64,000 nt of DNA from Streptomyces griseofuscus (GCF_014673495.1 NZ_CP051006.1:7501001-7565000); one strand, 5' to 3'; positions 1 to 8,400 are shown, numbered from the stretch's first letter. Numbers and translations are program-made. The notes: generated by a model from the sequence alone, not told the origin.

Positions 1-930
1 CGACCGTCCGGAGCGCGCCCGGACGAGCAGCCCCGCGGCCCGCAGGACGGCGAGATGGTCGCCCACCGCGCCCGGCGCCATGGCGAGGCTCCGGGCGAGA
101 TGGCTGGTGCTGGCCGGGGCGTCCAGCGCCACCAGCAGCCGGGCCCGGGCCCGGCCGACCAGGGCGGTCAGCGCGTCCGGTCCCGGCGCGGCCTCCGGCG
201 TGTCCCACAGGGCGGCGGTGCCGCGAGCGGGATAGACCAGGGTCCTGGGCCAGGGGTCCGCCAGGTGGGCGGCGACGGACGGCCCGACGCAGACCGAGGG
301 GATCAGCAGGAGCCCGTCCCCGACCAGCCGGACCGTGCCGCCCCGGGGGAAGAACCCGAGCTCGATACCGCCGGCGCGCCAGACGATGCCCGGGTGCAGG
401 CTCTCGATGGCCGCGGCCCAGCCGTGTTCCCCGATCACCCCCACCCGGTGCACGACATCGCGCTCGCAGATCGCGCGCAGCTGCGGCCAGTCCGCCGCGA
501 GCAGTTCCCCCCAGGCAAGGTCCATCGCCTCGGCGATCCGGGGGACCGCGTCCGCCGAGTCCAGCACCGCGCGCACCCGGGGATCACGGCCGAGCGGCCG
601 GGCCGCGGCGGCGACGAGTTCGCGGCGGGCCGCGGCCGCGGGAGTGGCCCGGATCGCGGCGAGGTCGTCCGCCCAGGTCTGGCCGAGGCCGCGCGGCGGC
701 GGGGCGACGAAGTCCGCGCCGGAACGCTCGGTGTGCAGGGCGAGGAAGGCGTCCAGTTCGGTCTCGCGGCGAAGCCGTTCGAAGGCCGGCCGGAGCCGGT
801 CCGCCCAGGCGCGCGGCAGCGGCCGGTTCCGGCCGGCGAGCGAGCGCAGCAGCGCGGAGAGTTCCATCGCGGGCGAGAGCGCGAACCGGCTGCGCAGCAG
901 GTCCTCGACGGAGACTTCGAAGCGGAGCAC
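1..930 (-). CDS. ArsR-like winged-helix transcriptional regulator (partial, runs off left edge)
   Basis: The reverse strand is open from a GTG at 930 to the window edge, giving 310 residues with no stop. The last ~40 visible residues read as a winged helix (TSHLARSLAMAPGAVGDHLA), the DNA-binding part of ArsR-type repressors. The preceding ~270 residues form a large helical domain, as in actinobacterial regulators of the DUF5937/ArsR type, where the HTH is C-terminal. The gene is divergent from an MFS transporter at 1020, and a perfect inverted repeat lies in the 89-bp gap, so it probably controls itself and the transporter. Ligand unknown. Only the extreme C-terminus is missing. Confidence 0.75.
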   Translation of the reverse strand, partial: MLRFEVSVEDLLRSRFALSPAMELSALLRSLAGRNRPLPRAWADRLRPAFERLRRETELDAFLALHTERSGADFVAPPPRGLGQTWADDLAAIRATPAAAARRELVAAAARPLGRDPRVRAVLDSADAVPRIAEAMDLAWGELLAADWPQLRAICERDVVHRVGVIGEHGWAAAIESLHPGIVWRAGGIELGFFPRGGTVRLVGDGLLLIPSVCVGPSVAAHLADPWPRTLVYPARGTAALWDTPEAAPGPDALTALVGRARARLLVALDAPASTSHLARSLAMAPGAVGDHLAVLRAAGLLVRARSGRS

Positions 931-960
931 CCCGTCACGTTATCGCCAGGCGCCCGCTTC

Positions 961-980
961 GATTCGTGCAGGGACGAATC
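961..980. promoter_or_regulatory. Inverted-repeat operator candidate between ArsR-like gene and MFS gene
   Basis: GATTCGT and ACGAATC are perfect 7-bp arms separated by six bases. The site lies midway between the divergent starts at 930 and 1020, the expected place for an ArsR-family operator. Assignment to this regulator is inferred from position. Confidence 0.55.
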
Positions 981-1019
981 ATTGGAGCCCACAGGGGACG
1001 TACGCGGAAGCTGTCCGGC

Positions 1020-2258
1020 GTGACCACAACCGCCGAACCCGTCCAGGGCGACCATCGAGCCACCTACCGTGAAGTGCTGGCCGAGCCGCGCTTCCGGCTG
1101 CTCTTCACGACCCGTACCGTCGCGATCACCGCGGACTCGCTGCGGATCACCACGTTCTCGGTGCTCGTCTTCACGGCCACCGGCTCCGCGCTGTTCAGCG
1201 CGCTGGCCTTCGGCATCAGCTTTCTGCCGCAGCTGTTCGGCTCGCTGCTGTTCGGCTCCCTGGCCGACCGGTTGCCGCCCCGCGCGCTCATCGCCGGCGG
1301 CTACGCCCTGGAGTGCGCCGCCGCCGTGCTGCTCGCCCTGGTGCGGATGCCGATCGCGGCGAGTCTCGGCATCGTGGCCCTGATCGCCCTCGCCACCCCG
1401 CTGTTCAGCGGCGCGTCGAGCCGGCTGGTCGCGCGGTGGCTTGAAGGCGACGCCTATGTCCTGGGCCGCTCACTGAACAACATGGCCTCCTCCGGCGCGC
1501 AGCTCTTCGGCCTGGCGCTGGGCGGCGCCGCCGTCGCGGTGCTCGGCGCCCACCGGGCGCTCGCGGTGAGCGCCGCCCTCTACCTCGGCTGCGCGCTCGC
1601 CGTCCGTCTGCGGCTGCCCCGGCTGGAGCCGGGAGTGTCCGAAGGCACCTCCGGCCGCGCGCGGGGCGACGGCGGGGCCGTCCGGGCCAGCCTGCGCGGC
1701 GCCGGACTGCTGCTGCGCGCTCGTACGGTACGACGTCTGATGCTGGCCCAGTGGCTGCCGTCGGCGTTCGTGGCGGGCGCGGAGGGACTGATCGTCGCCT
1801 ACGCGGGCGGACGGCACTTCGCGCCCGGCTGGTACGCGGTGCTGATGGGCTGTCTGCCGGTCGGCATGCTGATCGGCGACCTGCTGGTGGGGCGGCTGCT
1901 GCGGCCGCCCACCCGGGAGCGGCTGGTCGTGCCGCTGGTCGTCCTGATGGGACTGCCGCTGATCGGCTTCGCCGCCGAGCCCGGTGTGGGCCTCTCGTGC
2001 GCTCTGCTGTTGCTCACCGGCTCCGGCTTCGCCTACGGCCTCGGTCTGCAACGGCCCTTCCTGGACGCCTTGCCCCAGGAAGGCCAAGGCCAGGCCTTCG
2101 GACTGCTCGGCTCCGGCAACATGACACTCCAGGGGGTCGGCCCGGCCTGCTTCGGCTCGGTGGCCGAGGGCATCGGAACGGGTGGCGCGATCGCCCTGGC
2201 GGGCGGTGCGGCGGCGCTGACCGCGGGCTGGATCCTCAGCTGGCGGCGGGCCCCGTGA
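1020..2258 (+). CDS. MFS transporter
   Basis: A 412-residue protein with about twelve hydrophobic segments and the major facilitator signature loop between helices 2 and 3 (FGSLADRLPPRALI, the usual GxLaDRxxxR region). It is probably a drug/proton antiporter of the cytoplasmic membrane. The GTG at 1020 is preferred to the in-frame start at 966 because GGAAG lies nine bases upstream and because the earlier start would cross the operator at 961-980. The protein starts TTTAEPVQGDHRATYREVLA, a typical cytosolic lead before helix 1. It is divergent from an ArsR-like regulator that likely represses it. The substrate cannot be read from sequence. The AlkB gene follows after 6 bp and may be cotranscribed. 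Confidence 0.85.
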   Translation: MTTTAEPVQGDHRATYREVLAEPRFRLLFTTRTVAITADSLRITTFSVLVFTATGSALFSALAFGISFLPQLFGSLLFGSLADRLPPRALIAGGYALECAAAVLLALVRMPIAASLGIVALIALATPLFSGASSRLVARWLEGDAYVLGRSLNNMASSGAQLFGLALGGAAVAVLGAHRALAVSAALYLGCALAVRLRLPRLEPGVSEGTSGRARGDGGAVRASLRGAGLLLRARTVRRLMLAQWLPSAFVAGAEGLIVAYAGGRHFAPGWYAVLMGCLPVGMLIGDLLVGRLLRPPTRERLVVPLVVLMGLPLIGFAAEPGVGLSCALLLLTGSGFAYGLGLQRPFLDALPQEGQGQAFGLLGSGNMTLQGVGPACFGSVAEGIGTGGAIALAGGAAALTAGWILSWRRAP

Positions 2259-2264
2259 GGCAGG

Positions 2265-2996
2265 ATGGGGTACGTGGACGCGGAACTGTTCCCCCGGGAG
2301 CGCGCGCAGCTCGCGCCGGGCGCCGCGCACGTCCCGGACTGGCTGCCGGCCGAGCGCCAGCGTGAGCTCCTCGCCGCCTGCCGGGACTGGGCACGCCCCC
2401 CGGCCGGGCTGCGCACCGTGCGCACCCCGGGGGGCGGCACCATGACCGCCCGCCAGGTCTGCCTCGGCCTGCACTGGGGCGTCGTACGCGCCTGCCCCGC
2501 CTGCGGACGGCCCGTACGGGACAACCCCGGGTGTCCCGGCCCCCATCAGTACCCCTACGCGTACACCCCCAAGGCCGTCGACGGCGACGGTGCCCCGGTC
2601 AAGCCCTTCCCCGGATGGCTCGGCGAGGTGGCCCGGCGCGCGGTGGCCGACGCGCTCGGACCGGCGGCCGTACCCGCGCCGCCGTACGACATCGCGCTGA
2701 TCAACTTCTACGACGGCGCCGCCCATATGGGCATGCACCGCGACAGCGATGAACGGGCCGACGCCCCGGTGGTCTCGCTGAGCCTCGGCGACACCTGCGT
2801 CTTCCGGTTCGGCAACACCGAGACGCGGACCCGGCCGTACAACGACGTCGAGCTGCGCAGCGGCGACCTGTTCGTCTTCGGCGGCCCCGCCCGCGCCGCC
2901 TACCACGGGGTGCCCCGGGTCCACCCGGGCACGGCACCGCCCTGGCTGGGGCTGGCCGGGCGGCTGAACATCACGCTGCGGGTGAGCGGGCTGTGA
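2265..2996 (+). CDS. alkB: AlkB-type 2-oxoglutarate/Fe(II) dioxygenase (alkylated nucleic acid repair)
   Basis: AlkB enzymes oxidatively remove methyl lesions such as 1-methyladenine and 3-methylcytosine. The 243-residue protein has the family core: iron ligands H158 and D160 (MHRDSDE), distal H214 (AAYHGVP), and the 2-oxoglutarate-binding arginines near 233 and 239 (GRLNITLR). The nucleotide-recognition lid region (TPGGGTMTARQVCLGLHWG) is also present. Compared with the E. coli protein there is an extra loop at about residues 75-92 with three cysteines (C77, C80, C90). GTG at 2274 is an alternative start. It follows the MFS gene by 6 bp on the same strand. Confidence 0.88.
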   Translation: MGYVDAELFPRERAQLAPGAAHVPDWLPAERQRELLAACRDWARPPAGLRTVRTPGGGTMTARQVCLGLHWGVVRACPACGRPVRDNPGCPGPHQYPYAYTPKAVDGDGAPVKPFPGWLGEVARRAVADALGPAAVPAPPYDIALINFYDGAAHMGMHRDSDERADAPVVSLSLGDTCVFRFGNTETRTRPYNDVELRSGDLFVFGGPARAAYHGVPRVHPGTAPPWLGLAGRLNITLRVSGL

Positions 2997-3043
2997 CGGC
3001 GGCGCGGGCCACGGGCGATGCGGATCATGGGAGACTCGCCCTC

Positions 3044-4282
3044 ATGAGCGGCAAGGCGGAACCCCGGGCGGCGGGGGAGAGGACCACCACGAGGGCGCGG
3101 CTGGACCGGGGCCGGAGCGCGCTCGGGCCCGCCCTTGAACTGGTGCACACCGGACGGGCGCCGACCCGGGCCGTGCTCACCGCCGAACTCGGCGTCACCC
3201 GGGCCACGGCCGGTGCGGTCGCCGCCGAACTGGAGGCCCTCGGCCTGATCCGGGTGGACGCCCGCCCCGCCGCCGCGGCCGGCTCCCAGGGCCGCCCCTC
3301 GCACCGGCTCGATGTCGCCGAGGAAGGCCCGGTCGCCCTGGCCGCGCAGGTGCACGCCGACGGTTTCCGGGCCGCGCTGGTCGGCCTCGGCGGCCGGATC
3401 GTGGCCACCGCGCCCGGCTGCGAGACCGTCGCCGCCGACCCGGCGAAGGTGCTCGGCTCGGTGGTCGAGGCGGGCGCGGAACTGCTGCGCACCACCGGCC
3501 GCCGCTGTGTCGGCGCCGGGCTCGCCGTGCCGTCCGCCGTCGCCCAGCCCGAGGGCCTCGCGCTCAACCCCCTGCACCTCGCCTGGCCCGTCGGGGCGCC
3601 GGTCCGCCGGCTGTTCGAGGAGTGCGTGCGCGCGGCGGGCATTCCGGGACCCGCGTTCACCGGCAATGACGTCAACCTCGCGGCGCTCGCCGAACACCGG
3701 CACGGCGCGGGCCGGGGCGCCCGCGATCTGCTGTGCGTGGCCACCGGGCACCGGGGCGTCGGCGGCGCGCTCGTCCTCGACGGCCGTCTGCACACCGGCA
3801 GTTCGGGGCTGGCCCTGGAGGTCGGGCACCTCACCGTCAACCCCGAGGGCCGCCCCTGTCACTGCGGCGGCCGGGGCTGCCTGGACGTCGAGGCCGACCC
3901 GCTGGCGCTGCTCGTGGAGGCCGGCCGCGAACCGGGCCCCGAGGACTCGCTCCTGAAGCAGGCCGACGATCTGCTGCGCGCCCAGTACGACGACCCCGCC
4001 GTGCGCCGTGCCGCCGAGGCTCTGATCGACCGGCTGGGCCTCGGACTCGCCGGTCTCGTCAACATCCTCAACCCCGACCGGATCATCCTCGGCGGACTCC
4101 ACCGCACCCTGCTGGACGCCGATCCGAGCCGGTTGCGCGCGGTGGTCGCCGACCGCAGCCTGTGGGGCCAGAGCGGCGGCGTCCCGATCCTGCCGTGCAC
4201 CCTCGACCACAACAGCCTGGTCGGCGCCGCCGAACTGGCCTGGCAGCCGGTCCTGGACGACCCGCTGGCCGCACTGCGCTGA
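3044..4282 (+). CDS. ROK-family transcriptional regulator/sugar kinase-like protein
   Basis: A 412-residue protein with an N-terminal winged helix at about residues 35-72 (APTRAVLTAELGVTRATAGA) and a C-terminal ROK domain. The ROK zinc motif CHCGGRGCLD is at about residues 271-280, preceded by the GHL segment characteristic of the fold. The HTH places it with NagC/XylR-type repressors rather than free-standing glucokinases. ATG at 3044 is chosen because GGGAGA lies about ten bases upstream; an in-frame GTG exists at 2993 immediately before the alkB stop. No sugar operon is adjacent, so the effector is unknown. Confidence 0.85.
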   Translation: MSGKAEPRAAGERTTTRARLDRGRSALGPALELVHTGRAPTRAVLTAELGVTRATAGAVAAELEALGLIRVDARPAAAAGSQGRPSHRLDVAEEGPVALAAQVHADGFRAALVGLGGRIVATAPGCETVAADPAKVLGSVVEAGAELLRTTGRRCVGAGLAVPSAVAQPEGLALNPLHLAWPVGAPVRRLFEECVRAAGIPGPAFTGNDVNLAALAEHRHGAGRGARDLLCVATGHRGVGGALVLDGRLHTGSSGLALEVGHLTVNPEGRPCHCGGRGCLDVEADPLALLVEAGREPGPEDSLLKQADDLLRAQYDDPAVRRAAEALIDRLGLGLAGLVNILNPDRIILGGLHRTLLDADPSRLRAVVADRSLWGQSGGVPILPCTLDHNSLVGAAELAWQPVLDDPLAALR

Positions 4283-4637
4283 ACACCTCGGCCGCGGGAG
4301 TCATCCTCGCCGCTCGGCCGCGGCATGCCACCAGCCGGGCGGGGACGTCCTGTTGACCCGGGCCGTCGGCCGGCCGGGGTGCAGCCCGAGCCGCCACAGG
4401 GCGTCGGCGCGCACCCGGACGTCGTACCAGCCGTGCCGGTGGCCGGCGGCGCCGATCCCGCAGACGAGCCCCCAGCCGATCCCCTCGGGCCCGAACGGCA
4501 TCCGGTCGACGCCGCGTTCCCGCGGTCAAGCGCGTGCGGCCGCCATCGGACGCGGCCGGCCCGGCCCGTTCCCGTACGCGGCGACGGTGATCCGCTCGTG
4601 GTGCGCTGACGTCATGCCGGACATGATGCCCGGACCG
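4283..4637. other. Gene-poor interval with a possible degenerate coding remnant on the minus strand
   Basis: There is no convincing gene between the ROK stop and the phosphotriesterase-like stop. On the minus strand, a 32-codon frame from about 4623 ends at a TGA, and another frame restarts at 4501 and ends at 4301 (66 codons, GHRHGWYDVRVRADALWRLG). Its composition looks coding, but no ribosome site is evident. I read it as a possible decayed gene end and cannot assign a family. Confidence 0.25.
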
Positions 4638-5540
4638 TCACGCCCAGTCGACGGAGAACGCCTTCCCCGGGTGCTCGGTGAGGATCCGGTCGACCAGTTC
4701 CGTGCCCAACTCCGCCGCCAGGCGCGGGCGCAGGCGCCGCAGCAGGTACGGCATACCCGGGCCGCCGTCGACCGAGCGCGCCCCGGCGGTCACCGTGTCG
4801 CCGCCGAGCAGCAGCCGGTCGCCGAAGCCGGCCTCCGCGAGGGCGCGGGTGCCGGCCGGCATCTGCCAGTCGGTGGCGTGATGAGTGCGCGAGGGGCCGT
4901 CGAAGGCGAGCCAGCAGCCGGCGGCGGCGGCCTGCCGCTGTGTCACCGGATCGGGGAAGCGGTTCAGATGGCCGAGGATCACCCGGTCGCCGGGCACGCC
5001 CAACTCACCGCAGAGCAGGTCGAGTACGTCGAGGGCGCCGGTGCCCAGCTCCAGGTGGACGGCGATGGGCGCGCCGGTCGCGTGGTGCGCCTCGGCGGCC
5101 GCCGTCATGGTCCAGCGGGCGTGCGCGTCGAGCGTGTGGAAGCCGCCCGCCACCTTGATCAGCCCGGCCCGCACACCGCTCGTACCGATGCCCTCGGTCA
5201 GCTCGGTGACGAAGACCTCGGCCAGCCGGCCGCGCAGTCCCTCCAGCAACTCCGGTGCCACATGCGGGGCTTGATGCAGTCCCGTCGCGCAGACCAGATG
5301 CACCCCGGTGGCCCGGGACAGGGTCGCGAGGTCGGCCGCGCGGCGGCCCATGCCGTGCGGTGTCCACTGCACGACGGCGGCACCGCCCACCGTCCGGAAC
5401 GCCTCCAGTTCGGCCCGGGCGGCGGCGACGTCGTCCAGTTCCCTGCCCGGCAACTGCCTGCTGCGCAGGAAGAGATGGTCGTGCGCGTCGCACACCCCCA
5501 GCTCCTGCGGGCGGATGTCACCGAGGACCGTACGGATCAC
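4638..5540 (-). CDS. Phosphotriesterase-family metal-dependent hydrolase
   Basis: A 300-residue amidohydrolase-superfamily protein of the phosphotriesterase/PHP type. The metal site is visible: HxH at residues 20-22 (CDAHDHLFL), a lysine near residue 129 in AGLIKVAGG that is normally carbamylated to bridge two metals, then HLE, GHLNR and the C-terminal GGD aspartate. Family members hydrolyse organophosphate esters or, more often, lactones. The substrate here is unknown. The ATG overlaps the DUF4865 stop by four bases (ATGA), so the two are translationally coupled. The upstream TetR gene probably controls the set. Confidence 0.82.
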   Translation of the reverse strand: MIRTVLGDIRPQELGVCDAHDHLFLRSRQLPGRELDDVAAARAELEAFRTVGGAAVVQWTPHGMGRRAADLATLSRATGVHLVCATGLHQAPHVAPELLEGLRGRLAEVFVTELTEGIGTSGVRAGLIKVAGGFHTLDAHARWTMTAAAEAHHATGAPIAVHLELGTGALDVLDLLCGELGVPGDRVILGHLNRFPDPVTQRQAAAAGCWLAFDGPSRTHHATDWQMPAGTRALAEAGFGDRLLLGGDTVTAGARSVDGGPGMPYLLRRLRPRLAAELGTELVDRILTEHPGKAFSVDWA

Positions 5541-6118
5541 CAGTGCCGCCCGCGCGGGAGCCGGTCGCGGCCGGGGGCGGACAGATGCAGCACCTGGTAG
5601 AGGTCGCCCTCGGCCTTGGGGGTGTCGTGCTCCCAGAGGGAGAAGTGGACCAGCTCCCAGCGGTGCGGGTCGGCGGCCGTCGCGGCCAGTACGGCACCGT
5701 CCTCGGCGGCCAACCGCTCGGCCGCGCCCGCCGCTTCCTCCATCAGGGACGACAAGTCAGCGCCCTCCGGGACCGGTTGCCTGTGCCGCACGGCGAACGC
5801 GGCACGGGTGCCGGTGCCCTCGGCGTAACCGAGCCCCGTCCACTGGCGTACGGCCGGACGTCCGAAGTCCTCGGCCAGGCGCTGGAATCCGCCGCCCCAC
5901 AGGAAGCGGTTCATGCCCTCGACCGTGCGCCACAGATAGAACGGCGCGTACTGGTTGACCGGCGAGCCGTGCACACCGCGTTCCCGCAGCAGATACGCCT
6001 TGAGGCCGAGCCCCTCCCAGTCGTCCAGCAGATGCCCGAGGCGGTCGACGCGGGCGCGGATGATGCCCGTGTCGTAGTCCGCGGGCAGCGTCACCTCGTA
6101 CTGCATGGCATGCATCAA
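5537..6118 (-). CDS. DUF4865 family protein
   Basis: A 193-residue soluble protein opening with MQYEVTLPADYDTGIIRARV and containing GLKAYLLRERGV and NQYAPFYLW, which I recognise as the DUF4865 signature. The biochemical function of this family is not established; members often sit beside TetR regulators and small hydrolases, as here. Two methionines (positions 1 and 2 of the frame, plus M5) are possible starts. It lies 30 bp after the TetR stop and overlaps the downstream hydrolase start by four bases, forming a three-gene minus-strand unit. Confidence 0.75.
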   Translation of the reverse strand: MMHAMQYEVTLPADYDTGIIRARVDRLGHLLDDWEGLGLKAYLLRERGVHGSPVNQYAPFYLWRTVEGMNRFLWGGGFQRLAEDFGRPAVRQWTGLGYAEGTGTRAAFAVRHRQPVPEGADLSSLMEEAAGAAERLAAEDGAVLAATAADPHRWELVHFSLWEHDTPKAEGDLYQVLHLSAPGRDRLPRGRHW

Positions 6119-6148
6119 GTGGCCCCTTTCCTCAGGATTGCTCAGGCC

Positions 6149-6712
6149 TCAGGCGGTGCGGGGCGCGAGGAGAGCGAGCAGCCCGTCGACGGCGGCGTCG
6201 AAGGCGGCGGGGGAACCGGCGGCGCGGGCCAGCACATAGCCGCCCTGCACGGTGGCGAGAATCGTCGCGGCGGTCCGCTCGGCGTCCAGCTCCGGCGCGA
6301 ACTGCCCCTGCCGCTTGCCCTCTTCGACGATCTCCGCGAGCCGCTCCCGGATCGCGGCGAGCGTCTCAGTCACCGGGGCGCGCAGCTCGTCACTGGCGAT
6401 CACGTCCGGGTCCATGGTCAGCCGCCCGACCGGGCAGCCGCGCAGCACCTCGCGCTCGCGGCGCAGATATGCCTCGATGCGCTCGTACGGTGTGCCCGGG
6501 CCCTCCAGGGAGCGTTCGGCCGCTGCCCGCAGCTGCTCGGCGGTGCGCCGGATCGCCGCCAGCGCGAGGTCCGGCTTGCCCTTGAAGTGGTGGTACATGC
6601 TGCCCTGGCCCGCGCCCGCGCGCTCCAGGATCGCCTTGGGGCTGGTGCCCACGTAGCCGCGCTCCCAGAGCAGGTCGCGGGTCGACTCGATGAGTCGTTC
6701 GGAGGTGCTCAT
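6149..6712 (-). CDS. TetR-family transcriptional regulator
   Basis: A 187-residue repressor. The N-terminal HTH at residues 5-50 reads SERLIESTRDLLWERGYVG followed by KAILERAGAGQGSMYHHFKG, the canonical TetR recognition helix and YxHF hinge. The C-terminal domain contains a cysteine/proline segment (REREVLRGCPVGRLTMD) found in TetR_C regulators of the AcuR/YxaF type. Start ATG 6712 is followed by MSTSERL; a nearby upstream ATG would add only MYTDP. An imperfect palindrome lies at 6721-6740 directly upstream. It leads the DUF4865/hydrolase unit and most likely represses it. Confidence 0.88.
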   Translation of the reverse strand: MSTSERLIESTRDLLWERGYVGTSPKAILERAGAGQGSMYHHFKGKPDLALAAIRRTAEQLRAAAERSLEGPGTPYERIEAYLRREREVLRGCPVGRLTMDPDVIASDELRAPVTETLAAIRERLAEIVEEGKRQGQFAPELDAERTAATILATVQGGYVLARAAGSPAAFDAAVDGLLALLAPRTA

Positions 6713-6720
6713 GGGGTCAG

Positions 6721-6740
6721 TGTACATACTGGTAGATACA
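6721..6740. promoter_or_regulatory. Imperfect palindrome upstream of TetR gene (operator candidate)
   Basis: Read on the minus strand, the site is TGTATCTACCAGTATGTACA: seven of ten base pairs are symmetric, with TGTA/TACA ends. It starts nine bases upstream of the TetR ATG, consistent with autoregulation and control of the following genes. Confidence 0.45.
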
Positions 6741-6854
6741 GAGGTGCTGGTGGACGCCGAAACACTCGTTCCGTGGGCGTGCGAGTGCCCGGCGAGCGGT
6801 TCGTCGCCGCTCGCCGGGCACTCATGCCGCCGTACGCCCGCCCACCGGTCCGGT

Positions 6855-7463
6855 TCAGCCCGCGCCCGCCGCGACCGGGTGGGTGGCGGCCAGTTCCTGC
6901 CCGCCGGGGGCGGTCGTGACCGCCGCCGGGACCGGTGCGCGGGGCGAACTGGCGGGAGCCGCCGTACTGACGACGCCCGCCGCGACCGGGGCGGGCATCG
7001 GCTGGTGTTCCGGGGTGCGGCACGGCACACGGGTCGCAAGGCCGGGCGTCGCGGGCAGGGTGAACCAGACGACCTTGCCGTTGTCGCCGTCCGGCCGCGC
7101 GCCCCAGCTCTCGCTGACCGCGGCGACCATGGCGAGGCCCCGCCCGCAGGTGGCGAGCGGTGTGCCGCCCTCCGCGTCCATGTCCGCGTCCTCGGCCGGT
7201 ACCGGCAGTCGCGGATCATGGTCACGTACCGACACGGTGAGCCGGTCCGGGCGCAGCTCCAGCTCGACGGTGCACGACTTGTCGGGCCTGGCGTGTCGGT
7301 GGACGTTGCTGAGCAGCTCCGTCACACCGAGCGCGGCTCGGTCTATCAACGGGTCCAGATGCCAGTAGCGCAATTGCGCAGATACGATTCTGCGGACCTG
7401 GCCGATCCGCGACGGCAGGGCTTGGAGCTCCACCGTGCAGTGCCTGCTTGGGTGACTGATCAC
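6855..7463 (-). CDS. RsbW/SpoIIAB-like ATP-binding regulatory protein
   Basis: A 202-residue HATPase_c protein of the anti-sigma-factor kinase-like type abundant in Streptomyces. The N-box ELLSNVHRHA is near residues 54-63 and the G-box GRGLAMVAAV near residues 110-120. The last ~60 residues are a Pro/Ala-rich tail. Such proteins sequester sigma factors or anti-sigma antagonists, often opposite SpoIIE-type phosphatases such as the one at 34574-36898, although no direct link is shown. The GTG at 7463 is favoured because GGGAG lies about eight bases upstream. The frame is open much further back, through the 18-bp tandem repeats, with no supporting ribosome site. Confidence 0.8.
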   Translation of the reverse strand: MISHPSRHCTVELQALPSRIGQVRRIVSAQLRYWHLDPLIDRAALGVTELLSNVHRHARPDKSCTVELELRPDRLTVSVRDHDPRLPVPAEDADMDAEGGTPLATCGRGLAMVAAVSESWGARPDGDNGKVVWFTLPATPGLATRVPCRTPEHQPMPAPVAAGVVSTAAPASSPRAPVPAAVTTAPGGQELAATHPVAAGAG

Positions 7464-8076
7464 GGCTGCGACTCCCCGATGTGAGGTCCGGAACGGAACC
7501 GGAAAACACGGAGAACAACGGATCCAGCAGGCCCCCCGGCCCCGGGAAAGCGGCCCCCTGCTGTCGGTGGCCGGCGGGCTGGTTCGCAGCGTTATCGCCG
7601 GTAAACCCAGAGTGACGTGAGACCAGCGTGGCGCAGGGGGCGCAGTGACGCAACTCATCGCGCCCGGATGGATACGGGTGGTGAATTCCGGTGCCCTGTT
7701 CGCCGGTGTCCGACGCCTGCCGATCGCCCGAACACCGCGTGCCCCGCGGCGGATTGGTGCCGCCCGGCCTGCGGGCACCGCGTGCCGACCCGACATCGGA
7801 TGCCGTCCGGACAGCGCGCGCCGATCCGACCCCTTACGCCGTCCGGACATCGCGTGCCGAGCGGGCACCGAGTGCCGTGGGAGGTCGTGAGGTGCGCACC
7901 GAATAGCGCGCTTCTTTGGCGGAATATCGCGCTCCTCCGCGCCGGGGCACCGGGTGCCGCCCCGAACGACGCGCCGCACCGACGACGTACGTGTCTCCCC
8001 GACCTGCCATGCCGCGCGCTTCCTGCCGCACGCCGCCCCACGCCGCCCGAGCCCCGCCGCAGGCTTCGGCCCCTCT
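7464..8076. other. 613-bp intergenic region containing an 18-bp tandem repeat array
   Basis: No gene with a credible start and codon use was found. The part next to 7463 must hold the promoter of the RsbW-like gene. The middle (7776-7883) is a six-unit imperfect tandem repeat, described separately. Weak frames on both strands across the array encode hexapeptide repeats, but only as a consequence of the 18-bp period. Confidence 0.5.
7776..7883. repeat. Imperfect 18-bp tandem repeat, six units
   Basis: Units begin at 7776, 7794, 7812, 7830, 7848 and 7866. The core of each is close to CAYCGNGTGCCG; the fourth unit is the most degenerate. Single related copies occur outside the register at 7733 and 7948. 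Several copies are palindromic (GGCAC-CGC-GTGCC), so they could also act as protein-binding sites. Confidence 0.65.
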
Positions 8077-8400
8077 TCAGCCGCCGCGGCCGGCGGCCCG
8101 GCGGACCGCCTCGATGAAGCGGCGGGCAGCGGGGGTGCCCGGCTCGCCCGGGGCGGGGTCCTGGTCGGCCAGGGTCAACAGGTACCGCTGGCCGTTGATG
8201 TCGGCCAGCGCCTTGTCGTCCGGGGCGAACCACGGCTTGGAGGCGCGCACCGCCTGCACCGGCGCGCTGTCGATCTCGCTGCCGTAACTGTTGAGCAACT
8301 CCACCCTGCCGTCATTGATCCGGACCTGTCCGGCCCGGGTGAGCGAGCGCATGCGTTTCCCGATCCGCACGCCCTTGGCCGTGAACTCCGGCTCCGCCAT
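8077..8400 (-). CDS. Conserved Streptomyces small protein (PH-like hypothetical)
   Basis: A 107-residue soluble protein beginning MAEPEFTAKGVRIGKRMRSL. It alternates short beta-like segments (GQVRINDGRVELLNSYGSEI, APVQAVRASKPWFAPDD, RYLLTL) and ends in an amphipathic helix (RRFIEAVRRAAG), the pattern of small PH-like folds. It resembles a conserved streptomycete hypothetical family. Function unknown. ATG 8400 follows a GCGAGGG purine run. It is divergent from the Cds1-like gene, with 313 bp between them. Confidence 0.7.
   Translation of the reverse strand: MAEPEFTAKGVRIGKRMRSLTRAGQVRINDGRVELLNSYGSEIDSAPVQAVRASKPWFAPDDKALADINGQRYLLTLADQDPAPGEPGTPAARRFIEAVRRAAGRGG

Noticed and set aside
4353..5600. 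415-codon plus-strand frame
   Set aside because: It is antisense to the phosphotriesterase-like gene, whose metal ligands are all in the minus-strand frame.
7776..7883. CRISPR array
   Set aside because: The units are contiguous 18-bp repeats with no unique spacers and there are no cas genes.
7645..7890. 81-codon plus-strand frame with hexapeptide repeats
   Set aside because: The repeats follow from the 18-bp DNA period in any frame; no start signal or homologous domain is visible.
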